The translations under genes were made by a program, and so were the position numbers. Below the pieces are notes generated by a model, which did no database searches, had not been told where the DNA came from, and saw nothing but the letters and a program-made list of their open reading frames with translations. Of a stretch of 64,000 bases of DNA, positions 13,041 to 22,628 are shown piece after piece (positions within the stretch are counted from its first letter, which is position 1; each line of letters begins with the position of its first letter). Source of the stretch: Gliomastix tumulicola (taxonomy: Eukaryota; Ascomycota; Sordariomycetes; Hypocreales; Bionectriaceae); NCBI GenBank assembly GCA_001599755.1, contig BCHX01000003.1, positions 868,001 to 932,000 on the forward strand. The letters run 5' to 3'.

Positions 13041-13229
13041 AAGTTCCCTGCTCCTCCCGTCATCACTGAGGCCCCTCGCCCCGGCCCTGGCCCTGCTCCT
13101 GCTCCTGCTCCCGCTCCCGGCCCCAACCACGAGCGCCCTGTCATCCCCGTCAGCGGCGCCTCCGAGACCAAGAGCTTCAACTTCGCCGCCATGGTTGGTG
13201 CCGTCCTCGCCGGCTTCATGGCCCTGTAA
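11960..13229 (+). CDS. GPI-type cell wall protein: SED1/CCG-6-like domain plus Glu/Lys/His repeats
   Basis: Secreted, probably GPI-anchored wall glycoprotein. Two exons, 11960-12424 and 12489-13229 (donor GTATGT, acceptor CACAG), 401 aa. Residues 1-18 form a signal peptide (hydrophobic core, cut near Ala-Ala-Pro). An acidic/basic segment follows, then about residues 113-153 a block with TTYCPEPTTFKFN and PTTLTITDCPC, the signature of yeast SED1/SPI1 and Neurospora CCG-6-type wall proteins. Exon 2 encodes about 165 residues built almost only of EKEPEKEHEK-type units, then a Pro/Gly/Ala stretch and a C-terminal hydrophobic tail (FAAMVGAVLAGFMAL) after a Ser-Gly-Ala omega-like site. The intron falls exactly between the SED1-like block and the repeats. 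The unread base at 12860 is in a GTN codon and gives Val whatever it is. Membership in the SED1-like group rests on the Cys-Pro motifs; the repeat part is unrelated to those proteins. Confidence 0.85.
12545..13045 (+). repeat. Degenerate tandem repeat coding Glu/Lys/Pro/His units
   Basis: About 500 bp of GAG-AAG-GAG-type codons with interspersed CCT/CCC (Pro) and CAC (His), in units of roughly 21-24 bp with shifting length. Because the repeat is purine-rich on the coding strand, the opposite strand is also stop-free and gives long spurious reading frames. Copy number probably varies between strains. Confidence 0.85.
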
Positions 13230-13731
13230 GCGAGCAAGCTCTCTTTTCTTTCGAGCGGGAGGTGACGACAATATTCCCTTTGTTTTTTCTTATTCTAGGG
13301 TCACCGACCTCTTCTCGATTCTTTTCTTCGCTTCTTGAATTAATACAGGCGGAAGATGGCTTTGGAGTTTTGGACAATGTACCACCGGAGGACGCGAAGA
13401 GAAGTATGGAAAGGGAATCCATATAAACATATGGATATGAGGGGTTGAGTTGAAAGGGGTTTCGGAAAACGGGCCTATTTTTCACTTCTTTCATTCTCCG
13501 ATGTATACTATTGATAGTAGTTGGTGGTGTTTTTACTTTCTCAATTTAATAATGAGGCTTGGCTCGACCAAAAAAAAATATTAAAAAACCAGAAATGCTC
13601 GCTTGTGTTCCTTGTGTTGGGTATTTGATATCTCCTTGCTACATAGGCCAGATGCTCCATGGGGTTCCATGAGTCAGTGGCATATTTCCTCCTTGAAAAT
13701 CATCTGTGGTTCTGACGGTAAAGCTGCCTGT
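13230..13731. other. Intergenic, convergent 3' ends
   Basis: This 502 bp spacer between two convergent genes is AT-richer than its surroundings (13540-13600) and should contain both 3' UTRs. Nothing else is seen. Confidence 0.6.
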
Positions 13732-14721
13732 TCAGTACTGCCGGTCGTGGTAATTCGGTCCTTGGCTGTGACTCCGGCTGCGGCCGTAGCTATAGGACGA
13801 GTCACCCTCCATCTCAGCCACTATGGGCTGCTGCGTATGCTGCTGCTCCTGCTGCTGAGGTCGTGCCTCGTTACTTCTCGTCTGATACGCAGACCCCGAC
13901 GACCCATGCCGGCCGTGACCCTGCTCCTGCGTCCTCCCACCCTGATGCGTCTCTGGCAAACGCGGCGGCTGATACGGTCGCGAGTACGGACCCTGCCCGG
14001 GCTGACCCTGATGCGCACCGCTGGACACAAACGGCTTATCATCGCTATTGCTCCCCGCGCTCGGACTGTCCTCCCTCGCACTGCTGTACGAGGGACCTCT
14101 CGAGTGATGCTGATGCTGATGCTGATGCTGATGCTGATGCTGATGCTGATGCTGATGCTGATGATGCTGGTGGTGGTGATGCTGTTCCACGCCCACGCTG
14201 TTCACCACCGCCTTCCGCCCCATGGCCTCGACCAGCGTCCCGTGCGCCTTCTTCAGCGTCTTCCGCACGAACCCGGCCATCAGCACATTGCACTTGAAGT
14301 CCACATCCTCCCGGATGTACAGCCCGCTCGCCGGCGCGCCCAGGCCGAGCTCCTGCACCTCGGGCGTCTCCCCGGGCTCGCTGCCGCCCACGCTCCACTT
14401 GTCCCGGATCTCGAGCCCCAGCGCCGCGTAGCAGTGCGTCTGGATGCCGTGCGGCAGGTCGTGGAAGGCGCACGTGTACGTGACGTCCCCGCGCACGAGG
14501 TCCGTCCCGGGGAGGTACGAGATCTTGTCCGTGATGGAGTACCAGACGCAGGACTGCTCGTCGGCGCCGGCGTGCGACGGCGGGTCGATGGGATGGCGCT
14601 CGATGACGAGCGGGTTGAGGTCGATCATCTCGGCGTGGTTGTGCAGGAAGGCGAGGGCCGTCTCGCGCGTGATGCCCGCGGGGAGCGGGGTGATGGTGGT
14701 GAAGGTGGTGCGTTTGGTCAT
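13732..14721 (-). CDS. DUF7053 protein with His-Gln repeat
   Basis: Single-exon gene, 329 aa. Residues 1-176 match the fungal DUF7053 pattern: start MTKRTTFTTITPLPAGIT, a helix with HNHAEMIDLNPLVIERH, the block VWYSITDKISYLPG, then FHDLPHGIQTHCYAALGLEIRDKWSVGG. The family is a fungal domain of unknown function; from memory it resembles lipid-binding START-like folds, which I cannot test here. Residues about 181-207 are a His/Gln run made by a perfect hexanucleotide repeat. The tail 208-329 is Ser/Gln/Gly-rich and probably disordered. The start is the only ATG before the conserved N-terminus. A TATAAA-like stretch on the minus strand lies about 80 bp upstream. Function unknown. Confidence 0.82.
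   Translation of the reverse strand: MTKRTTFTTITPLPAGITRETALAFLHNHAEMIDLNPLVIERHPIDPPSHAGADEQSCVWYSITDKISYLPGTDLVRGDVTYTCAFHDLPHGIQTHCYAALGLEIRDKWSVGGSEPGETPEVQELGLGAPASGLYIREDVDFKCNVLMAGFVRKTLKKAHGTLVEAMGRKAVVNSVGVEQHHHHQHHQHQHQHQHQHQHQHQHQHHSRGPSYSSAREDSPSAGSNSDDKPFVSSGAHQGQPGQGPYSRPYQPPRLPETHQGGRTQEQGHGRHGSSGSAYQTRSNEARPQQQEQQHTQQPIVAEMEGDSSYSYGRSRSHSQGPNYHDRQY
14105..14160 (-). repeat. CAGCAT hexamer array coding (His-Gln)n
   Basis: About nine perfect copies of the plus-strand hexamer TGATGC encode alternating His and Gln on the minus strand inside the DUF7053 gene. The hexamer keeps the frame when copy number changes. Confidence 0.9.
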
Positions 14722-15543
14722 TTTGACTGCCCGTGAGAACTTTCTCTACTGACTTTGAAGGTGTGAAAGTTGGTGAGGTGGTCCGGCGGTCGTCTTGTTT
14801 ATATCTGGGAAGATGGGACGATAGAGAGCGGCGGGTGGTGAACCAAAGTCCCGGACCAGCTCTGTATGAGCGTTTCGTCTCAGGTCTGTTTCGTGTCTCA
14901 GCAGTGAATGTGACCACTCTTTGCCTGCAGCACGGCGCACGAGACGATTCCTGACACAGTATGAACGGGACTGAGCCGCCCTGGGTACAATTGACCAATA
15001 TTTACTCAAAGAATATGAGTGCGTGGCCTGCTGTGTGACTGTCGTCGTCAATTGATGAATCGATTCAATGTCATCATCGCCGGGTATTTAAGTGAGTTCT
15101 TGTAGGGTAGGCAGGGTGGAGGCGAAGTTGAGGAAACAGACTGTTCCGTCGTATTATTAGAAACCATAGCCACGCTAACATGCACCAACACATGCATTGC
15201 ATTCCCTCGCCACGCCACTGAATCCAAGACACATGCGTAGTTCCTGAATGTACACGGGGCAGTCGGTCAATGACAGACTCAGTATTTGACAGTTGTCGCG
15301 TGATCTAGATACATACTCGTGCGTGCTCTAAGAGGCCATATCCAACAGCCTCGAGGGATAATGAACATAGAAAACCTGTAAGCCTCCCGCAAGCCACCGT
15401 CCATCTAGATGTATACTCCCAGCATGGCCTGCTATATGATATGTACGAGCAGGCCATCCTCCAACCCCATAACGCCGTAGTAACATGGGAAATAGCAAAT
15501 CGGACGCAGGTTGTCTGTCCTTGGGCGGGCGCGTGTCCCCGTC
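14722..15543. other. Intergenic: DUF7053 promoter and LEU5 3' region
   Basis: This 822 bp holds the upstream region of the minus-strand DUF7053 gene and the 3' flank of the next minus-strand gene. The short open frames here do not resemble proteins. Confidence 0.6.
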
Positions 15544-16785
15544 TCAAATGCCCAGGACGAGTTTCATCCGCTCGTACGTGTAGAAGCTCACGGCCGCCAT
15601 CGGTATCACCTTGACGTACCCAATCGTCAGGCCCACGAAGAAACCCTTGGGTCCCCTCTCCCGGAGGATCATGCCGGCCGTTTCGGCGATCCGTAGGCGG
15701 CGCCCGTCGCCCACTGCTCCCCCGACCTGCATCCGCCTCCGGATCACCTCCAGCGGGTATGAGGCAGTCTGGGAGACGAGGCCGGCTATACCACCCGAGG
15801 TGAGCTCGGCCCATGACCGGAGCGGTGCCGGCTTGCCCTCGGGCTGCTTCTTCGTCCGTGGTAGGGTCGTGTATTGGGCGATGGAAGGCGAGCGCAACAA
15901 GTCGCTCACGGTGTCGTGTGTGAGGAAAGAGATACCTGCATAGGGCAGCATGCCCAACAAGGTCGGCAAGAACCCTCTGTAAAAGTTGATGATGCCGATC
16001 CGCGGCGCGACCGTGTCGACGACAGCAGCAGCCGCCGCCTCTGCCGCCGGCGCCGGCGCATTCGGTAACCTCGCTGTCGCAGCCTTCTGCACGGGCTGCT
16101 CGTTGTAGATCTGCCGACAGATGGACCCCAGCGACGAGCGCCCGTCGCGCTTCGTCTCGAACGCCAGGCGCACGCGCATGACCTCGAGCGGGTACGTGAA
16201 GAAGACGGAGGTGACGCCCGCGAGGCTGCCGCTGATGAGCCGCCGCCAGGGCGTCTCGTACTGCTTCTGCGGGATGATGACGGAGCGGATCTGCTCGTAG
16301 GCGAGGAACTTGATGCCCGCGTACGGGAAGATGCGGAGCAGCGTCGCCGAGTGCCCACGGAAGAGGCCCCGGCCGCCGTCCTGCCGGTATATGTCCTTCA
16401 TGGCCGTCGCGACGCCGAACCAGGAGCCCGTGTACTTTGCGAACTGGGGGCTGCTCGCCTGGAAGAGGATCTTGACTCGGTCGAGGGGGGCGACGAGTGT
16501 TTTGGCCTGCCATTGAGCGTCAGTCGCAGTCCACTCAATGAATGTGATATTCCCAAGTATGGCTGTCTTGCTTACCGCGCATCCTGCGAACCCTCCTGCT
16601 ACGCCTGATCGCCAGATGTAGTCAAACGTCCTCGTGCTCTGCCGCATCTTGATGTCGCGCGCGGCGGCGTCTCCGGCGGCCAGCGAGCCATTCTGGATCG
16701 GCGCTCTCGGGCTGGCAATGCCGGCGCTCTGCTGCCTCGCCGGCTCGTCGGGTGTCACCTCGGCCATGGACATGGCATGGCTCAT
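15544..16785 (-). CDS. LEU5: Mitochondrial coenzyme A carrier, LEU5/SLC25A42 type
   Basis: Inner-membrane carrier of the SLC25 family that brings CoA (or its precursor/nucleotide counter-substrate) into the mitochondrial matrix. Two exons on the minus strand, 16785-16576 and 16506-15544, separated by a 69-nt intron (GTAAGC...GCAG) that is in frame and stop-free, so an unspliced reading frame also exists. Spliced product 390 aa. The join restores GGFAGCAAKTLVAPLDRVK, a hallmark of the LEU5 subfamily, followed by the family-typical FRGHSATLLRIFPYAGIKFLAYEQIR. The three carrier signatures are PLDRVK, PLEVMR and PLEVIR, each opening one of three repeats of two transmembrane helices. An Ala-rich loop (PAPAAEAAAAAVVD) interrupts the middle repeat. 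The N-terminal about 50 residues are poorly conserved. It is divergent from the methyltransferase gene at 17458. Confidence 0.9.
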   Translation of the reverse strand: MSHAMSMAEVTPDEPARQQSAGIASPRAPIQNGSLAAGDAAARDIKMRQSTRTFDYIWRSGVAGGFAGCAVSKTAILGNITFIEWTATDAQWQAKTLVAPLDRVKILFQASSPQFAKYTGSWFGVATAMKDIYRQDGGRGLFRGHSATLLRIFPYAGIKFLAYEQIRSVIIPQKQYETPWRRLISGSLAGVTSVFFTYPLEVMRVRLAFETKRDGRSSLGSICRQIYNEQPVQKAATARLPNAPAPAAEAAAAAVVDTVAPRIGIINFYRGFLPTLLGMLPYAGISFLTHDTVSDLLRSPSIAQYTTLPRTKKQPEGKPAPLRSWAELTSGGIAGLVSQTASYPLEVIRRRMQVGGAVGDGRRLRIAETAGMILRERGPKGFFVGLTIGYVKVIPMAAVSFYTYERMKLVLGI

Positions 16786-17457
16786 GAGGGCAGGACTTGG
16801 AAACGGATGATCGCGTGCTGTATCTCTCTTCTTCCTTCCAGTGTCGAGTATCTGGTTGTTGGTTTCGCAAATTCGCTGGGTACTCTAAACAGCCGCTCTG
16901 GGTCTGAAACAAAGGGCAAAAGGTCAATGAGAGACAAGAGAAGGAACAAATGCAGGAGAGAAGTTGGCAGCCGCGATTACAGACAGATCGGCGTCCCGGC
17001 TCAAGTCAAAAGTCAAAAAGGTCCAACGTCATGTGGGCGGCCGAAATCTGGAAATGGAAATGGGAATCTTGCGCCTGGCCGGGGGTTTCCGTCAGCGGCG
17101 AACGGTCATGCTCCAGGCTCAAACCCGGAGATTTCTAGTGGTCGGATTTAGTGGACTGCGCCCTGGAGACAGTGTGAGGGAGGGGCAACCCCCAAACGGG
17201 GAGGGGACTGCACCTCGACTTTCTGCTCTTTTAGCCGAGGATTACCGGGCTCTTCCCTCCCCACTGCCACTGGTCAATTGAGACAAGACACCGACGGTCG
17301 CTGTCTGGATTGCAGATTTATCGAATAGTGCGCTGCAGCGTAAGACGGACAAGCACATCCGGCTACTACTTTTGCCCTACGCATTGTACTCCATCCAGGG
17401 AGGCTGCTTGTCGGCCTGTCGCCAACTAGGTGGTGCTGGCGAGACACGACACCACAG
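16786..17457. other. Divergent promoter region, LEU5 / METTL4-like
   Basis: This 672 bp separates two divergent start codons. It should contain both promoters. No further coding signal seen. Confidence 0.6.
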
Positions 17458-18477
17458 ATGAGCTCCCAATCAGCCCCAATACGTCCCTCATCAATCCTGT
17501 ATGAGAGCGAGGACAAGCGAGTCGCCATCCTCGACGTTCCCCGGTCAATTGAAGAGAGCCAGGTGGTCACCGTCGGCTCTGCGCCTCCCCCAAGACGCCT
17601 GGCATCGGCCCAGCCAGTCGCTAAGCCGTTCGAGACGCCGGAGCCGAGAGATGGGGGAGGCGGGGCGGCAATATCCAGGAGCTCGGCGGCTCAGATTGCC
17701 GATCTCATGGCCGCCGCTGCAGTCGACGATGCCCTCAGGCACGTGAGCGAAGCTGGTTACGAGGGGCCGTGGTGTCTCCCCAGGGCGACTGTGCCTTTTG
17801 GCGAGCGTGCTACTGCTCCGGAAGAGCAGCGCGACTGCTTCATCCCGCACGATGCCAAGTATCTCGATGGGTCGATCCAGGATCGAAGCCAGGCCTTCAG
17901 GGACACGGCCCTGACCTTCAGCCTGGTCCTCATGGATCCACCGTGGCCGAACCGATCCGTTCGCCGCAAGAAAGGTAGCTATTCTACAGTCGCTGACCTG
18001 AGTGAAATGCGCCATCTGCTCTCTCATATACCAGTGTCCACTCACCTCGAACCCTCCGGTCTCGTCGCTGTATGGATCACGAACAAACCAGCCGTCCTGG
18101 AACTCTTGACCGCGCCCGGAGGTCTTTTCGCTTCCTGGAGCCTCGAGCTTGCTGCAGAATGGATGTGGGTCAAGGTGACTGCCTCCGGTGAGCCAGTCTA
18201 TCCCGTGGATTCGGCCTGGAGGAAACCGTGGGAGAAGCTGCTCATTGCTAAGAGGCGGGGAGTTCCTACGCCCCCAGGCCTTGTATCTAAGACCATCTTC
18301 TCCGTGCCGGACCTGCATTCTCGAAAACCTAGCCTGCGAGGGCTGTTCCAGGAGATACTTGGGCCGGGTTTCCTGGGACTGGAAGTCTTTGCTCGCCACC
18401 TGACAGCTGGCTGGTGGAGTTGGGGAGACGAAGTGCTGCGGTTTCAGAACGCGCAACATTGGACAGAGGAAGGATAG
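17458..18477 (+). CDS. MT-A70 family adenine-N6 methyltransferase, METTL4 type
   Basis: Probable S-adenosylmethionine-dependent N6-adenine methyltransferase of the METTL4 clade (known members modify U2 snRNA m6Am and/or DNA 6mA). Single exon, 339 aa. The catalytic tetrad DPPW is at residues 160-163 within FSLVLMDPPWPNRSVRRK. Downstream are the clade-typical blocks VAVWITNKPAVLEL, LAAEWMWVKVTASGEPVYP, and the end with SRKPSLRGLFQEILG and HLTAGWWSWGDEVLRFQN. The first 40 residues contain SSILYESEDKRVAILDVPRS, a segment I associate with fungal METTL4-like proteins, which supports this start. Residues 40-90 are low complexity. It ends 165 bp from the convergent uL23m gene. Substrate (RNA or DNA) cannot be decided from sequence. 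Confidence 0.85.
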   Translation: MSSQSAPIRPSSILYESEDKRVAILDVPRSIEESQVVTVGSAPPPRRLASAQPVAKPFETPEPRDGGGGAAISRSSAAQIADLMAAAAVDDALRHVSEAGYEGPWCLPRATVPFGERATAPEEQRDCFIPHDAKYLDGSIQDRSQAFRDTALTFSLVLMDPPWPNRSVRRKKGSYSTVADLSEMRHLLSHIPVSTHLEPSGLVAVWITNKPAVLELLTAPGGLFASWSLELAAEWMWVKVTASGEPVYPVDSAWRKPWEKLLIAKRRGVPTPPGLVSKTIFSVPDLHSRKPSLRGLFQEILGPGFLGLEVFARHLTAGWWSWGDEVLRFQNAQHWTEEG

Positions 18478-18642
18478 TAGCAAGCATGACACAGTGACTT
18501 AATCTCATGCCCATTCGGCATATATCTATTCGCCGGCCATGGCCGATCATACATGGCACTGTGGGTGGTAATAGTACAGTGTGCCCCCAAGCTGCAATAA
18601 AATAGTATACAATCCAGAAATCCTGTCCCACGACCAGCATCC

Positions 18643-19424
18643 TCACGTCGTGGTGTCCTTCGCGTCGACCACCTTGCTCTCGGCCGCCTTCTTCTCCCCC
18701 TTCGACTGCTTCTCTTTCTTCCCTTCCGCCGCCGCCAGGATAGAATCCCACTTGGAGTCCAGCGTCACGCCGTTGGACCACTCCGTCTCTCCTGTCAGCA
18801 TCTTCTCCGCCAGCGCCGCCAGGCTCTTCCTGCTGTCGGTGAGCGGCAGTTTACTCTTGAGTGGCAGCGTCATGTCGTGCCGCAGCTTCTGCTGCCGCCT
18901 GTTGTCCTCGATCTTGTCCTGCCGCTGGTCGAACATGTCCTTGTTCCACGCTGCCAGGTCCTCGGGCACGGCAGGCCACTGGAACGGCTTCAGCAGCTCG
19001 ACCGTCATGATCTTCTTGGCCTGCGGGCGGTACCAGCCCTGCACGGAGCCCGGGCGGCGCGCGAGCGGCAGCTGCTTGACGTACGAGCGCACCTTGGTCA
19101 CCTCGACGTCGTAGAGGTTCCAGAGGTAGTCGCGCAGGTCGAACTTGGTCCAGGTGAGCGGGACCTGAAAGCAGGCTTCGTTGGGGGGCAGGTGCTCCTT
19201 GCGGAGGAATGTGACGACGTGTTCGGGCCTGGGGTGTCGAACGGTGTTAGCATTGGGATGGCTCTTGCGTGTTTGCCCGGTTCTCCTCGACGGTCCTTCG
19301 ACCCCTTTGTCACGAGGGCATCATCGTTGGGGTGCGCAGGGACGGGCACTCACAAGAATACTTGCTTCCTGCCGAGCCTGAAGCCCGGCAGTTGGCGCGC
19401 AGCTGCTCTTGCGACCTCGGCCAT
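18643..19424 (-). CDS. MRP20: Mitochondrial large-subunit ribosomal protein uL23m
   Basis: Structural protein of the mitochondrial 54S ribosomal subunit near the exit tunnel; ortholog of yeast Mrp20. Two exons on the minus strand: 19424-19354 and 19228-18643, intron 125 nt with donor GTGAGT, branch GCTAAC and acceptor CCAG, giving 218 aa. Exon 1 encodes MAEVARAAARQLPGFRLGRK; the splice restores KQVFLPEHVVTFLRKEHL and then TKFDLRDYLWNLYDVEVTKV, the core of L23 domains. The C-terminal 50 residues are Lys/Glu-rich (EGKKEKQSKGEKKAAE) and extend past the bacterial-type fold as usual for fungal homologs. A reading frame beginning in exon 2 would lack the conserved FLP-E-H-V part, so the spliced start is preferred. 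Confidence 0.87.
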
Positions 19425-20251
19425 GGCTGCTGGTTGTGGATGAAGATGAAATTGCTGATGGTAGTTAAACTCGAACGTGTAGCCATCACCAGAGCCTTCA
19501 AGAAATTCGAGACCAGGACCCATATTGAATTTGACGTCGCGTTTGATTGGATAGAGGTATTGGTAATACCCACTCCAGGGTGTGTGCCACGACCCACTGT
19601 ATTTTTGGCGCTGCTTACCTTACCTCTTTCAGCAGTTTCAACGCCAGCTCTCAGTGACTCTCTCAGCGTCTGTTAATGCATTGGAAAAACCAGGGCAGCA
19701 GCTGAGTGCTTCTCTCACCGCACAATGCCCAACGTCGCACCAGCCCAGCCGATTTCCCACGCCTCATCCTGATGTTATGCCAGCGTCGTCCTATAGCATT
19801 GAGCACGCCAAATATAGCCCCACCGTTTACTCAACCGTTCTTGCTCATTCACCGTGAATTCTGACATCTTGATTCTTTTTGAATGACTGTTTTCACGCAC
19901 ATGCATCGATGCTGCTTTCTGCTGTCACCTGCGTCTCTGCGATGATCTTTGGGCGTCGTTGCTTCTGACGTTACTGCCTACTCGTTCGTCGGCAGGCCCT
20001 CGCTTGCTTCGCCTTTCTCAAGTCATCACCCGTTCTTTCATCCTCACCCTTTGCGCCGCTAGATTCACACAAAGATACACAACAGAAGGGGGCCCAGAGC
20101 CTCACATTTCCATTTCATCCCTTTGTCGTGCATATTTGTTCCGCTATATCGGATCACATCTGCACATCCATTCCTTCATTCACGCTCGCGAGACAATGCA
20201 AGAGGCCGTCATCACCACCCTCAACAACGAACCCATTCACTGACGCCCGCC
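19425..20251. other. Divergent promoter region, uL23m / unknown membrane protein
   Basis: This 827 bp lies between divergent start codons at 19424 (minus) and 20252 (plus). It is pyrimidine-rich on the plus strand (19580-20200), typical of fungal leaders. One or two short upstream ORFs with ATG precede 20252. No gene supported. Confidence 0.55.
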
Positions 20252-21878
20252 ATGGCGCTGTCAACAAAGAGCGTCGTGGAATGGGCCGCCTCCATCCGCA
20301 ACATATTCAAGACGGGGGACGGGCCAGCCCAAGATACAAGAAGCCCCGACGGCGAGAGGGATGACAACGACGACGTCCCTATGAAGGACGAAGAACCATC
20401 CTCCACCGACGACGAAGGACAAACCCAGCAGCAGCAGCAGTATCTACTCTCCTCCGTCGAGCGTGAATCGGACGCCGGGAGCACCAGCAGTAGCACCAGC
20501 AGCGGCAGCAGCGTAGACGGACACCACGAGGACGAGATGGTGCAGCAGATCAGCCTGGAGGAGCGCATGGAGCTCGCGAAGCAGCGCTACCCGGGGGCCA
20601 AGGACTGGGCGAGGGACGAGGAGCGGCTGTTTGAGATTCTGTTCTCGCGGCAGGACCTGCCCATGATGCCGTCGCATTGGAGCATTGATTTTCGCGGCGT
20701 GCCGCTCACGGAGCGGGTGTTTGAGACGTCGAGGCAGTATCCTCCGATTGTGTATGCGTGCGAGAAGAATGGCATGACGGACTTTGCAGGTGAGGCAGTT
20801 CTCTCGAGTGGACGTCTGGTGATGGGTTATGGGTGGCTAATAGATATCATCAGCAACGACAAGCATCACACGGTTGATCGACTTGACACTGGCCGTCAGA
20901 ACACTCCTTGAGTCTAGGGAGACCGCGTCGCTGGCTGAGCAGAGGCGGAAGCGCAGACAAGCGGCCGCCCTCATCAAAGAAAGACTCGACGAGATCCTCC
21001 ACTGGGCTGCTCGCGACGGAGGCTACGACAAGCTCAAATACGTGCCCAACATCGTTGCGGAGGTCATCGAAGCGCCCGAGATCCAATCCGAGATTGTTGC
21101 CTGGATGACGGCCCGCATGACGGCTTTGGTGCGACTCCAGCAGGAGTTCCTGAGAGAGGATAAGGACGATGATTTCTGGGACTCAACGTACCCGACGCTT
21201 ATGGGCTCATCGAGGAAGAAAGGGGCCTCGTCAAGGAAGAGGAGGGAGACGAGTGTGTTGGCAGGGATCAAGCGGGGTACGGATACACGGCCTCAGACCC
21301 CTGATCTGGACCAAGGGGACCTGAAAACGGAGTCTACGGATACACTGGGGACACCACGAGCTTCGGAGTTTGGTAGTATCAAGCGGCAACTGTTCAAGAA
21401 GCGCAGGATTACCTCAGACGGCACGGAGCGTGGTGGTGTCACCAATGGTCCAACACCGAAGAAACCTCGCGAGCCCATCATCAAGACAGAGCCTCCGGAC
21501 GACACCACACCCAGAGCCTTCAAGCCGGCCACCGAAAGATCTTTGTCAGAGTTTGCAACACCCACAAGACCTATATCGACCGCCCTCCTTCGAAAGTCAC
21601 CGCCGACAGAGGATGTCAAATACCGGCGCAAGCCTCCTGTCGTCTATGGGCTGTTCATCCTCGGCACATCGGTCCTCATCCTGACCGCCGACGCATCCAA
21701 GGGCTCATCAGCCTATGTCAGTTTCCATTTGGACATCAGCTTCGCCGACAGCCACCAGAGCGTCTGGAACGCGCTGACGATTGCTACGATTGCGTGCTTG
21801 GCGAGGGACGAATTGATGACGAGGACCGGCGACTTCAAATCTACCGTCCCTGTCTACGAGAGCGACCCGGATGCTTGA
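20252..21878 (+). CDS. Conserved fungal protein of unknown function, one C-terminal hydrophobic segment
   Basis: Two exons, 20252-20789 and 20854-21878; 64-nt intron with donor GTGAGG, branch GGCTAAT and acceptor CAG; 520 aa. The join restores MTDFAATTSITRLIDLTLAVR. Residues 1-110 are acidic, Ser/Gln-rich and disordered. Residues about 115-305 look globular and alpha-helical with the blocks LPMMPSHWSIDFRGVPL, YPPIVYACEKNGMTDFAA and GGYDKLKYVPNIVAEVIEAPE; I recall similar blocks in uncharacterised Pezizomycotina proteins but know no function. Then a basic linker with KRRRETS and KKRRI, possible nuclear localisation signals, and near the C-terminus a hydrophobic stretch PPVVYGLFILGTSVLILTA that could be a membrane anchor. 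The start gives an N-terminus compatible with the family; an in-frame upstream ATG at about 20123 is possible. Confidence 0.75.
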
Positions 21879-22628
21879 TATCTAGCACCGGGCGCTTCTC
21901 AATGTCACTTTCTATTTGTTCTAGTCGATTTCTCGACTGTTTATGAATACCCTGGATTCTATTACATGGTGTTTTCGGTGTCTTTCTCGATGGAGCTTGA
22001 CACTCGTTCTTCTTACGAATATTTTGACGACACGTATACGAATAGTTATGATAGCCATTCTTCTCTTGGCCCTTTAGATGAGTTGACATAGCAAGCCTAT
22101 ATGAGTGCTTTACTTGCCCTTCCATTTTCACTATCAGATGATCACAGGGTGATTCACACCGGCCAAGCAATGGGCCTGGTGGTAAAGAGGTGAATGTGCC
22201 GTTTCGATTATGTTCTTCTCCCTTTCGTGCCGTTCCCAGCCAGACTCAAAATATATCACTGGCAGTGGCAGCCGGGAGTTTCCCCCCAGATTTGTATCTA
22301 AAGTATCTATATCGGGTAGAAACGTGACCAAATCCTGATGTGTGATCTGTCTCATGTCTCTATGTGTTTCGTATCCTCTGCTCTCTGCCCCCCCCGTTTC
22401 CATCATCCCCCCGAACGCCGTACAGATACCGGCACCCGTCTTTTGTGTGTATTGTACAGCCCCCCCCGTCTCTTGTTCGCTAATTTTACACTCATGTTTC
22501 CGTTAAAGCAGAGGTTGTTGGAAAGGAAAGAAGGAAAGTCTATGTGTTGCAGCAAGGCCCATCAAACAAGGGGCAAAATGGTGTATCGTGTCAACGAGAC
22601 GAAGGTTGGTGGCTCGTCTCTGCTTTTG
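21879..22628. other. Intergenic, convergent 3' ends
   Basis: This 750 bp between convergent genes is AT-richer than the coding sequence and has no coding signal. It should contain both 3' UTRs. Confidence 0.6.

Noticed and set aside
11783..13237. 484- and 278-codon frames antisense to the wall-protein repeat
   Set aside because: They read GAG/AAG repeats backwards as Ser/Phe/Cys or Leu runs; an artefact of the repeat.
15305..16513. 402-codon frame overlapping LEU5 in another frame
   Set aside because: Frame-shifted shadow; the carrier signatures are only in the accepted frame.
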